Assembly: GCA_964017195.1 (NCBI GenBank)
Contig: OZ024888.1
Location: 11,479,701-11,543,700, forward strand
Reading direction: 5' to 3'
Source: Siderastrea radians
Lineage: Eukaryota > Cnidaria > Anthozoa > Scleractinia > Rhizangiidae
Length of the DNA stretch: 64,000 nt
Every line of letters starts with the position of its first letter. The stretch's first letter is position 1. This document shows, piece after piece, positions 12,601 through 21,200 of this stretch. Under the pieces are notes generated by a model that made no database searches, was not told the origin of the DNA, and saw only the letters and a list, made by a program, of their open reading frames with translations. Both the position numbers and the translations under genes were made by a program.

Positions 12601-13486
12601 TATGAGTGCCCTAGGGGGCATAGGTGAGTACCGTAAAATCCTATCTATACGCTCTGGGCTTGTGCTTTGTGTTTGGGTGTTCGGAGGAGGAGGTGTAGTT
12701 TTTTGAGTGGAGTAGTACCTCGGGGTTGACGTCATATATGGGTTGGTTTTGTCCTTGGTTCTTGTCCTTCCTATGGCAGTTTTTCTTAGCTTTCTCTGGT
12801 TTTCTTCGCTATTTTAAAACCAGCATGTCTAAATTCCAATTCGTTCCCATTTTGTGTGCTAGCGAAAGGACTAAACAACAATTTTATCACATTTTTGACA
12901 AAGGACCAGCAAAATCCTTTCCTTTTCGTGGACGTCCTAGTTGCCGTCGTAGTGGTCGTTTCGATAACTCCCTAAAGGCTAAAGACCTAAGCTAAACGCC
13001 TGCCCAGTTGAGCCTCCTGTATAACTCAATACAACGGAAAAGAAATGACCTTGCATTACTCATGTTTTGCTTTTCCTCAGGTTCATCTGCTCCGGCCCTG
13101 ACAAGATGGTGAAAGCCACCAGTTCCGGTCACGTGAAAGAAACAGCACACAAGCTCGTGACATCAGACATGCCTCTCTACTTCCCATGCCCCTGTCGGTC
13201 GTCCAAACCGCTCATGGCGCAGATGATGCGCGTGTTTGTAGTCACTCCCGATTCGCCCGTACTCGTGACCCTTAACCCACGGGTGCAACCGTCTGTCCCG
13301 CCGTGTCCCGTGTTCTACCCGGGTGTAACTGCTGGAGTGAGCCTCCCGCCGGCTAGCTTCTGCGTTCTGAGACTTCCGTACGTTTTTGTGTCTGAAGACG
13401 GGCCTATCCTACCCCCCGGGGACTCGCAGCCCCTGTTGTCGTGTCGGGTGTTGAAGGGGATGTTTTCTGCTATGGGGCATGATTGA
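647..13486 (+). CDS. SMG8: SMG8, nonsense-mediated mRNA decay factor (5' incomplete, 12 exons)
   Basis: Exons by GT/AG sites and phase: 647-676, 1408-1458, 1616-1704, 2095-2222, 2873-3075, 4545-4678, 5214-5301, 5735-5824, 6812-6877, 8753-8920, 11536-12623, 13081-13486. They sum to 2541 nt, one open frame of 846 residues ending in TGA at 13484. Landmarks matching my memory of animal SMG8, in order: KLQHAVEDQLYSI; SLFTVNSSHAFVHV; RCRKAIPVATSAYLENLPSH; LSQALRVFSLHARGPAF; NGRQLCEERSLTGRHCV; CNCGRTQDHREDPFDLK; FPRFSSWSLCRLG; RGHRFICSGPDKMVK; VQPSVPPCPVFYPG; C-terminal VLKGMFSAMGHD. SMG8 binds SMG9 and SMG1 and restrains the kinase that phosphorylates UPF1. The N-terminal G-like domain (roughly the first 300 residues of about 990) lies upstream of the window. 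Exon 11536-12623 carries a long Ser/Gly-rich stretch (about 11640-12060) that looks poorly conserved. The 30-nt first visible exon rests on phase and position only. Family call very sure; individual small exons less so. Confidence 0.93.
981..1320. repeat. TTCC tetranucleotide microsatellite
   Basis: About 340 bases of near-continuous TTCC/TCCC repeats in an SMG8 intron, on the pyrimidine strand. It ends about 90 bases before the exon at 1408, so it adds an unusually long polypyrimidine stretch upstream of that acceptor. The Lys/Arg/Gly/Glu-repeat reading frame on the other strand is a translation of the repeat, not a gene. Confidence 0.97.
1790..1945 (-). mobile_element. Penelope-like terminal fragment with hammerhead-like core
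   Basis: On the minus strand, 1912-1944 reads CTGATGA, then a segment that can pair as GAC/GTC, then GAAA and TGTC, the layout of a hammerhead ribozyme core. The downstream sequence (CAGGACTAC-CTCACCCGGACGATCAT) is shared with 7118-7235. Terminal hammerheads are an established feature of Penelope-like elements. No coding part is present, so this is a solo terminal remnant. Flanking stems were not folded. Confidence 0.6.
3119..3331 (+). mobile_element. tRNA-derived SINE
   Basis: The 5' part has pol III promoter boxes: A box around ATGGCCGAGTGGTTTAGG and B box GGTTCAATTCC. The body follows with TAGCTGGAGTTGTTCTCGG and the near-palindromic CCAACTGG..CCAGTTGGGATTC, then an AT-rich tail with TTATGTTTATTTG. 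The tRNA-like head is followed by a non-tRNA body, so it is a SINE and not a functional tRNA gene. It sits in the SMG8 intron just after the exon ending at 3075. Confidence 0.85.
3411..3815 (-). mobile_element. Penelope-like element 3' end: GIY-YIG C-terminal remnant plus hammerhead core
   Basis: The minus-strand frame 3814-3506 (about 100 residues) includes YTRRVKEAIHIRLHPNNINR followed by SGIEIPEAWIPTI, which resembles the C-terminal end of the GIY-YIG endonuclease of Penelope-like retroelements. Just downstream on the same strand, 3509 to 3475 reads CTGATGA, a 4-bp stem (GACT/AGTC) with an 11-nt loop, then GAAACGTC, a hammerhead core. No reverse transcriptase is present; the copy is 5'-truncated. 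It lies antisense in an SMG8 intron. Confidence 0.7.
3866..4015 (+). mobile_element. SINE body fragment
   Basis: The stretch containing TGTTTGTTCCTTAGACAAG and CAAGGCTTGGTCTCTGCATT-like sequence is the diverged counterpart of part of the SINE on the minus strand at 29690-30035 (there, the TTTCTTGTCCAAGGAAACAA region). The tRNA-like head is missing. The identification rests on this within-window similarity. Confidence 0.45.
5385..5585. repeat. Minisatellite of about 27 bp in SMG8 intron
   Basis: At least seven consecutive diverged units of the form TGCGCNTTTCTGTTTAGAAAC. It lies in the intron between exons 5214-5301 and 5735-5824. The reading frame across it is repetitive and spurious. Confidence 0.85.
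6455..6590 (-). mobile_element. tRNA-derived SINE (second family)
   Basis: Read on the minus strand it starts near GCAGAGATGATGCAGT, continues with GCAATCGCCTCCCAC and a B box GGTTCGAACCC, then GACGCTATATG. This arrangement matches a common anthozoan tRNA-SINE as I remember it. It is inserted antisense in an SMG8 intron. Confidence 0.7.
7118..7235 (+). mobile_element. Penelope-like terminal fragment, degenerate hammerhead core
   Basis: Homologous to the minus-strand sequence at 1790-1945. The shared blocks are TTGACTTCCGCTNAGGTTGTCGAA, then CACAAACAGTCC.TCTCAGGACTAC and CACCCGGACGATCAT. The catalytic positions are eroded: CTATGATG and GAAGT replace CTGATGATG and GAAAT, so it is probably inactive. 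Confidence 0.55.
8292..8530. mobile_element. MITE with GGGCCGATTATTTAAAC inverted repeats
   Basis: The left end GGGCCGATTATTTAAACAAA is mirrored at the right end as TTTGTTTAAATAACCGGCCC. There is no coding capacity in 239 bp. The arms remain similar further inward (CTAA, then GGTTTA). Target duplication is unclear. Confidence 0.8.
9012..10946. mobile_element. 1.9 kb TTAA-flanked foldback DNA transposon
   Basis: Ends are TTAACCCTTTAAGCCCC at 9012 and its reverse complement at 10946. Long inverted arms (about 9030-9310 and 10520-10770) include GGGCGGTTTAAGCATCTACC on the right arm and its mirror on the left. The right arm has about 180 extra bases (10775-10930) resembling 36960-37320. A 40-bp near-perfect palindrome lies at 9363-9402. 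Interior frames (9513-9782, 9677-9967) resemble nothing I know, and no transposase was seen. TTAA ends suggest Kolobok or piggyBac mobilisation. It lies in the SMG8 intron between exons 8753-8920 and 11536-12623. Confidence 0.75.
10990..11268. repeat. Dispersed minisatellite-like repeat
   Basis: Two diverged units with ACAGNAAAGTACTNNTCA, AGCTTTT.. and TTTAGGATTTCATT blocks, related to 377-545 near the window start. Non-coding and in an SMG8 intron. Confidence 0.5.
11269..11410. mobile_element. Short MITE / hairpin
   Basis: The ends GGGCCCGGATTCACGAAGCC and GGCTCCATGAATCTAGCCCC are mirror images with mismatches. The centre is a second hairpin around CAATAGCCTATTGC. It ends about 125 bases before the large SMG8 exon. 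Confidence 0.75.
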
Positions 13487-14540
13487 GATATCGTGTTTGT
13501 GTCAGAGCACCTTAGGTGGGCCTGTCTTGCTGGCCGGGAATTTGTAGCGATTTATCGCTACGAGAGATATTGAGTGTATCCCTAGGGCAGTGTGACGAAG
13601 GGGTAACGCTGAGGTAACCGTGTCTTTAACCGTGCTTTGGTTGACGGTATGACGCAGTGGCTAAGAGAATTACCTCATTGAAGAAAGGCGAAACGGAAAC
13701 GAGAGCTTCATAGGCATAGCTAAATAACTTCTCTACGTCCTGAGACTTGTGTTTCACGATGAGCTAATTTGTTGTTGCAAAGCATTACTATGATATTGTC
13801 TCTCCGTTTAGACATCAGGAAAAAGAACTGACGCCCTTGAAGCATTCCCTCGCAATGCAATGGTGTAATCGGAGAACAGTGAAGTTAAATTTGAACTGCT
13901 TAGCTGAGAAAGAACGCCTTTCTTTAAAGAGTTCTGTCTTAGAAAGAAAAGCTTTCAAGTTTCAATATGCAATCAAAGTATATATTACAAACTGTCTTTA
14001 TAAAACGGTTTTAGTGTACGTCTTTACCACATCATTTTCGCCAGTGATTAAAAATATACTGCACCATACTGTCTGCGCTGCTGCGTGTCGATTCCTTGTG
14101 TCGTGCTGCACTATCGGACTCTTCCTACTCACAGTGACTATAAAGGACATCATATCGCGCGCTAGACTGCAAACAGTCGGGAGTCTTGAATGACTTTTTC
14201 CGGCGTACGACTTGTGCGATCTTTGACCAAAAAGCCTGGAGAGATTGTGAATACGGAGAGTTGGACTGGAGAGAGACGCTTCGGTCGGGCGTGCGTTTCA
14301 CCGCGGTCAAACGAGAAAAATAAGAGAAGGACTTCAAAGATAGGGGAATTATTTTCACTGTTGAAAGTTTGATACTTTATCAGTATCCTGTAGTTTTACT
14401 AAAATGTTTCCAGCTTTACTAAAAAAGTTCTGAGTGTTTGAAAACGGGAAACGGACTTGTCGGCGCAATTTTTAAACATCTACACAACAAAGAAGCTTTC
14501 TTATTTGAGAGAAATGAAAATGACATAATATTCGCTAAAA
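13487..14540. other. Region 3' of SMG8, probable 3' UTR then intergenic
   Basis: It follows the SMG8 stop codon. No further exon and no clear AATAAA signal were recognised. The 118-codon frame at 13837-14193 has no family resemblance and is treated as chance. Confidence 0.4.
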
Positions 14541-15030
14541 GGTAAAATGATGTATATACAAGGCTACAAAAAGATAAAAAAGGGGGTATAAACAATTACA
14601 AGGAACCAAACGTTTTCGACATGTATGTCATCATCAGGGTTAAAAGGCCGTTCGTGATTTGCATGGTTTTTATACTCGGGTTATTCCCGAAGGGAACAAC
14701 TGCGCAACATAGCAATTAACTTGTTTGTTCAAAGTTGGGCTCCTTTGTTGGATAATTAGGCCCTCGATGATCTTTCTCTTAAAATAAGATCTTGCTGAAC
14801 AAAGGACTCTCCACTGGAATGAGTGACTTGGGTTTTCCAAAAGGTGACGTGCTGGTTCCGAGGTGTGGCAGATATTTGAATGTTCAGTTATTCGCACTTC
14901 AAAATTTCGCATTGTTTCACCTACATAGTTTTCTCCGCATGAGCATTCTCCTTCGTAAATAACGTGGGACTTGTGAAGGTTTTTGTCCTTGAGGCTGAAT
15001 AGACTTTTGAGGTTTTACTTTCGCGTTCGC
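14540..15030 (-). mobile_element. Penelope-like element 3' end with GIY-YIG domain and hammerhead core
   Basis: The minus-strand frame from about 15025 to 14670 encodes SLKDKNLHKSHVIYEGECSC, then GENYVGET followed by MRNFEVRITEHSN and KRKIIEGLIIQQRSPTLNKQ. This is the Cys-containing linker plus GIY-YIG endonuclease region of Penelope-like retroelements, which nick target DNA for retrotransposition. Downstream on the same strand, 14637-14612 reads CTGATGA, a short GACAT/ATGTC stem, then GAAAACG, a compact hammerhead core. The reverse transcriptase half is missing. The frame is open through the visible part, so this copy is younger than the one at 3.5 kb. Confidence 0.82.
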
Positions 15031-15654
15031 TTCTCTTTCTCGGTAGTTCATTTTATCTTTGAGCCTGAAATTAGGCAAAAGTAACGGATAAACAAACCTT
15101 TAGAACCACAAAAGTATTCGCTTTTAATTTTGTTACATTGTTTGCCAGTTTGAAAACAGTTGACTTTGTGCGATCTGCATGCAAGTGCTGCAAATCGTTG
15201 TGGAGCGATCTTCGATGTTTGCAGCGTTCTCTAGGATTGGCCTAACGAAACAATAGACATTGACATTAATGACGACGCCGGCACGTTTGTTGTGGTGAAC
15301 TTTGTAGAAGAGACGATGGTGAAATCTCACACCTGAATGAAAGCACAGCTGTTTTCATATCCTACAGGTTGACGATAGTAATGTTGTACTCGTGAATCCG
15401 TGAGTTACCGGAAACAAATTGAAATATTATTACTTGCAAACAGCAGTTACGTTTCCCTCGCAGATTTCTTGGTCTAACGAGCTCGTGAAGCCGTATCCAC
15501 ATGCTCTTCCACGCTGGCAATTCGTTTATTTCAGTGGCTTTACTCACTGAGTTTTTCGAAATTGCAGGTGGGTTATAATTTCGTTCTGGGTTAGTTTTAC
15601 CTCTGTTTTAAAAGCATTAGAAATAAAGTTTTTTCTAATGCAGAGACAAACCAA

Positions 15655-16745
15655 AGCTAACAATAACAGTGACGTTTCGGCGTCTTCAAGACACAATCAT
15701 CAAGTAACATGTAAATTTTAAAATCTTCGATTCCAAAAAGTGTCAGAAATAATCCTTCCATTATTCACACCAAACTGTTTGTGGAGCTCAACTATGCCTT
15801 TCAAATGCTAATTATACCTTGTTGTTTGCCATTTACAACAACTTTCCGGAAATTCCGGTTGGAAAGTAAATGGTACACGACTTTTCGGGTCGTTCCAGTG
15901 GAAAATTTCCGGCAGCAATGGAACGTCTGAAAAGGTAGTCCTGTTTTTCCGGACGGAATGTTCCAAACGGAAATTCGTGTACCATTTGTTCAAACCTAAT
16001 CTTTGATACCAGTTTCAGGCTCTCGCGGCCATTTTCTGTCCCAACAACAATTAACGGAAGGAAAACGTCACTTTTAAAATGACTTTACAATCTTTGAAAC
16101 CTCTTGGCGATTATTCCGACTCGTTTAACCTGTAATGCGGTCGAATATTATTATCCAGGAGCTGAATTTGTAAGGACGGCGTATCAGTTCAGGAAGAACT
16201 TATTTAGAAAATTAATTAGAAAATAGCTGTGTCCCCTGTTAAGGCCCTGTCTTTAATACAGAGTGCTAGATCACTTGGCACGTAAATAAAGTTATTACTA
16301 TTATATTATTATTATTATAAAAACAAAATTCACCGTCGTGTGTTTGCGTTCTACACAAAACGTTGAATTTGGTCATTTCACGTTGTAGTTGTGCACAGAA
16401 CGGCAAAGAAATGTACCAAAAATAACGTACCTGCAGAGTCGTTTTGTTAATCAAAGCTTATGTTTTGCGATCTTCTCGTTCGCCGTCGCCGTCGTGCAAA
16501 TTTTTTGGTAAATGGTAGGGATTTCTACAAATGGTAAGCGCCAGTCCAGAACGGAATTTTCCCAATACGGAAATTTGCTTACCATTTGCCCAAATCGACC
16601 CAAACGGTAAACCGACCGGTTTGCCCGTGTAAATGGTAAACAGCCATTATTTCTGACACTTTTCCGAAGGTTAATTTGCATGTTACTTACTGTAATTGCG
16701 AAGATAATGGTGTCATGAAGACACCGAAGGGTTGTTTTCTGATCG
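15655..16745. mobile_element. Foldback element with hammerhead-like end and AATGGTA repeats
   Basis: The left arm (about 15671-15760) and right arm (about 16645-16735) are inverted copies. Shared blocks are TTCGG.GTCTTCA.GACAC, AAGTAACATG.AAATT and AAAGTGTCAGAAATAAT. On the minus strand, 15703-15671 reads TTGATGATTG, a GTCTTGAAGAC hairpin, then CGAAACGTCAC, a hammerhead-like core. The interior carries inverted pairs built on AATGGTA (15865-15995 and 16505-16640). No coding region was recognised. Confidence 0.65.
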
Positions 16746-17409
16746 TTAGTTTAAAATTCTTGCGAGATGCTCACAATAATTTTCATGTATTAAGCGACGA
16801 AGCAAATTAGAAAATTTCATCATTTTCTCTGGAAGATTATAGTGGATATTCGTTAATCACGTGCAGAGCAGTTGCACGTGCCTCCTGAAAGCTCCACGCA
16901 CGTGAGTTTGGTTCTACTTCTTGCAAAATGCCGTTCACAAAAAACCTTTTTGCCTTATCACATTTTGGCGGCGCTTTTAAGTGCTTTTAATACCAATTTA
17001 AATAGTAGTCTAAATGTACAGTGATTTTCGCAACAACGACTTTCGAGTTGCTGCTGTGCTCTGATGTGCGTAGTTAGGAGGCTTAAGAGAACGACTTATG
17101 CAACGTATTCATGAAACTCGTCGAGTTCTTAGCTAGCTTAGGGTTTCCCTAAGCCAGCTTTATGTTCATATGATCAAATGCGGTTTCGCCGTGAAAAAAA
17201 CGTACACACAAACAAAAACAACAACAGCCAAAAAACCAAACAAAAACCGGCGCTAAATCGTCAATGCTTAATTATAACATAGTCGATTGCGTCAAACAGC
17301 GCCGTGGAGCCCTTAAAATCGTATTTGTAAGCCTTTTTTTCAACATGGTTGTAAACTCCTCTACTATTATTCATTCGGCTATATTTTAAGAGTATGTTTA
17401 TATTTGAAG
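16746..17409. other. Intergenic stretch upstream of the lectin/Kazal gene
   Basis: No exon recognised. A CACGTGC..GCACGTG inverted pair lies at about 16859-16881. The 5' exon of the downstream gene, expected to end in phase 1, was looked for here and upstream to 13.5 kb and was not found. Confidence 0.35.
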
Positions 17410-18155
17410 CTGTCTTACTGTACGGAAAGAAGACCGTCACCATTCTTCCATATCACGAGCACCTCTGTCATTCACTATCCTTCAACCCGCCTTTCAACGA
17501 GGACGAACCCATTAGAGTCCAGCTCTCCTATCACCAGTCTGGGGCACCGACATACGAAGCTGTGGTGGGCTGGGTCGAAAGAGTTAATGCTTCCGGTTTT
17601 GAAGCGTGTGTTTCCACTTCTGGTCCTATCAGACCCAGTAGGGAGGTGACAGTACAATGGCTGGCTTATGACGTTGTGCCCAATGAATGGGAGGAGGGGA
17701 TTAAAGAAATTCCGCTCTGGACGACTGGAACCGAATGCGTGAAGATTACTTTTGCAAAGCAGGTAAGCCAAAGTTAAACTGCGTGTTGGTTACGTGCAGT
17801 GAAGATGAATGATGATGATGATAATGATGATCATGATGATGAGGACGACGACGATGGTGGTGGTGATGATAATGTCTGCTGATAAAATATATGACATTTA
17901 CAAATTATGCACAATAATATAATACATAATGTCCAAAAAAAAACAACTACAACTCTGGAATGTTAAAACATAAAGAGTAGGAGAAGGCTATATAACTATT
18001 AAAAACTACTTTTAAAGCGACGACGACAACGACAATGATTATGATGATGATAGTGTTGGTGGTGACTGTAGTGGTGGTGCTGATGCTGGTGTGATGGCAA
18101 TAACGGTAACGATATGGTGAAGATCATCATAATGATGATAATGGCGATGATGATA

Positions 18156-18214
<59 letters not shown>

Positions 18215-21200
18215 CATGATGATCGAGGTGATATTGATAACGATGATGACGATGGCGATGACTCTGATGATGGTTTTCTGGGGGAAGACGCTTTGAATAG
18301 GTTAATTCGTACTGTAGGTAGAAAAAATAACTCTGCGCTTCATCGGAAACCTTTTTATCAACTTTTAGACATTTACAAAGCTTCCGTATGTTTACGTGAC
18401 CCCGGTGCATACACTGGTAGACAGACAATGCGACGCAGCCATCATTTGGGTGGAGAGTATTTCTACTTCGGGATTTAAAATTTGTCTGAGGGAGCTTAAG
18501 AACTTCGACGGCATTCATACAAACGTCCGTGTGGTAAGTAACGAGTTTTCCTTAATGCTTTCGATCTCTTTAATGGCTAAATTGAAATGTGTAAAATTTG
18601 AAATGAGGAAAAATATACAGCACAGCTGAGGTATTTTCAACTTTGATGTGATTTGCCAACAGCGTTTTTAAAACGGTTACTCGGCTATCATGTAACAGTC
18701 ATCAGAGCGGCTACACGAGCAATTTTTTGCTTGCGATGGTGATGCGATGGCGACGCGCTGTGGTGGCTACACTTGGTGACAAAGCTAGTCCGTGATTTTG
18801 TCGCAGAAAATTCAACTCACTGAATTTCTCGTGATCTTTTTTTCCTGCCAATTTTTCAGCCGTCGCGTCACCTGTGTGAGGGTGGCTACACATGCGACTT
18901 TCGCTGCGGGTTGGCGACGTGACAAATTTTCAAAAAAATCGTATCACCATTGCCAGCAAAAAATGGCTCATGTAGCCGCGACTTCATGTACTAACAAACT
19001 TGACTTGTCTTTTCCTGTTATTGTTTAGTCGTGGCTTGCGCTAGAGGACATACCCAGTCCTTGGAATAAACAAATTCCAATAAAGAACAGTGTTACTTTG
19101 CCTAACAACCAGCCTCTAACTAGCGCCCGTCATTACAGCTTTTGCCAGGTGAGTGTTCACCTCAAGAAAAACGAAAATACTGAAAAAGCTCCTTTTTGAT
19201 CAACTTCTTCAATTTCCATTTTTATTTCAACTTTCAACTTCTCTCAATTTCCAACTTCTTCAATTTTCTTCAACTTCCTTCATTTATTACTATTATTATT
19301 ATTTCTTTTTTTTCGCTCGAAGATATTAGCCCAGCAGAGCTACACTGATAGTTCGAGTGGAAATAAAGTGTATGTTATGTGTTCCTGGAAAGAGAGGGGA
19401 AAGTGTTAATAAATCTCCTTTCTTGCTATCAATCAAGTCTTTGATCTGTCGCAAATAAAAAGTTGATCTATGGCCAATATGACATAAGGGTATGGGATTG
19501 GATCTGCTTTACTCGAAAAAAAAAAAAAAGGTGACCTTATAAGCTTGTGTATAGAATGATGAATGTCATGAAACATGAATGGTGATAGTGAATGTGCCGT
19601 CAGTTGGTCCGGAATCAGGAACATAGTTTATGTTTTGGTCTAAAAGAAGGTATAGACGTTCAAGGTAAGCTATAAAGTGAAGTTCAAAACATATTTTTAC
19701 TTTTTTTGTTTTGGTTTTAGCCCGAATATTGTTAGGGCTTCGAGATTTGATTGACATTTGGTCACATAACAAAGTTTAGAAAAAAGTACTCATTCCGCCC
19801 CCCCAGGGAGCTCTTGCAGTTCTAAGCAAATAGTTTACCCCTATAACTCTAATTTTAAAGGAGGGATAGGGAGATTTAAACCTCCCACTTCCCGTACCCT
19901 TTAATCCCCGTTCCGGCCCGTATTTGTTGGCTCCCGCCTCTTTGCAATTTTTCGTTTGCGAAATATTGCGCAATGATGCATAATTTTTCCCTTTTTCTCC
20001 CGCTTCCCGCCCCTTCTTTTCCGCCTCCCGCACACCTCTCGCCCCCCCCTGTTCGCCGCCCCCCCCCTTTCCCCCTCCACTTTATAAGGTGGTAGTGGAA
20101 AGATTTCAAATTCCAGTGCATGAAATAACAAGTTTCTCTCTGCTGCGTCATGATTTTGATGATTTTCATGTGATTTCATTAAAACTCTAAAACTTAACTA
20201 CAGCCACCATGAAGATTCTCTTTAATATATATTCTACAAACCAGTAAAACCTATCTTCAAGCAAAATTTTAAGCTGATATCTGCTTAGCTTTAGAAATAA
20301 AACATCTTGAATTTGTATTGAATTGGTGGTAGCCCGAAACTCAGGACATTTCATAATGCCTTAAATCAATATTTTGCGTTTGCGATTTTAAGTATATATG
20401 GAATTATGTTTTGACATCGATAGCCATTAATTCTGGTGAGAAACTAGCAAAATTGATTTCATCATGTGCTATATATTTCTTGTACTGGTTTTTATGCCCT
20501 TCATGTGGGTGCCCTTAAGAGGGAAATTAGCTTGGCGGACTGATACTGTAATTTTGTTGAAAATTATTTTTCCCATAACGTCGTTCTGAAGGTTGCTATC
20601 TACACAAATTGTTTATTTTTTCATTTGACCTACCCTTTTAACTATGCTCGTGCAAGTATAAATTCATTTTATCATATGAATGAAAACAAATAATTTGTAT
20701 TTTGTTTGTCTCTGAAATCTTCTCAACAGAGCGTCAACTTTAGCCACCCTTTCTACGCCCCGCCTACTCTGATTACAAGCGCTAGTCACAGAACAGAACC
20801 GCAAAACCCTAACACTGTCTTTCCGAAGCACAACGGTATCACTGAGTGGATAGAGGTTAGATATATCCTTAAATAAGCTTTGTTCAGTCAAGGGTGGTGG
20901 GGCCATAGAAAATATTATGGTTCTCCTGTCAAGGGTGGTGGGCTCCTAAAAGATACCATGGGTCTTTCGTTCATGGAGGTGGGGCCTCTGTTATAAGAGG
21001 GGAGAGGGATTATGGAAGACGCTATGGGTATCTGGATAAGGGGAGGGGTTGTAGAGAGAGGAAGGAGCCTCGATGTATTCTTTAGCCTTTCCTAATTAAT
21101 TCCCGATGTTGTTTTTATTTATTCTTACTTCTTCTATTTCCTAGTCTATTTTATTAATTTTTTGATTGTAAAGAGCATTTGATCATGTCGTCATGGAAAA

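Noticed and set aside
13837..14193. 118-codon frame with a hydrophobic end, downstream of SMG8
   Set aside because: Considered as a signal-peptide exon for the lectin gene, but no start close to the hydrophobic part and no suitable phase-1 donor.
18039..18518. Poly-His and poly-Met frames
   Set aside because: They translate the GAT microsatellite; the lectin exon at 18369-18533 lies on the other strand.
20870..21060. Possible G-rich regulatory repeat
   Set aside because: Degenerate GGTGGGG units in an intron, directly after an exon, but no clear period or motif to support a call.
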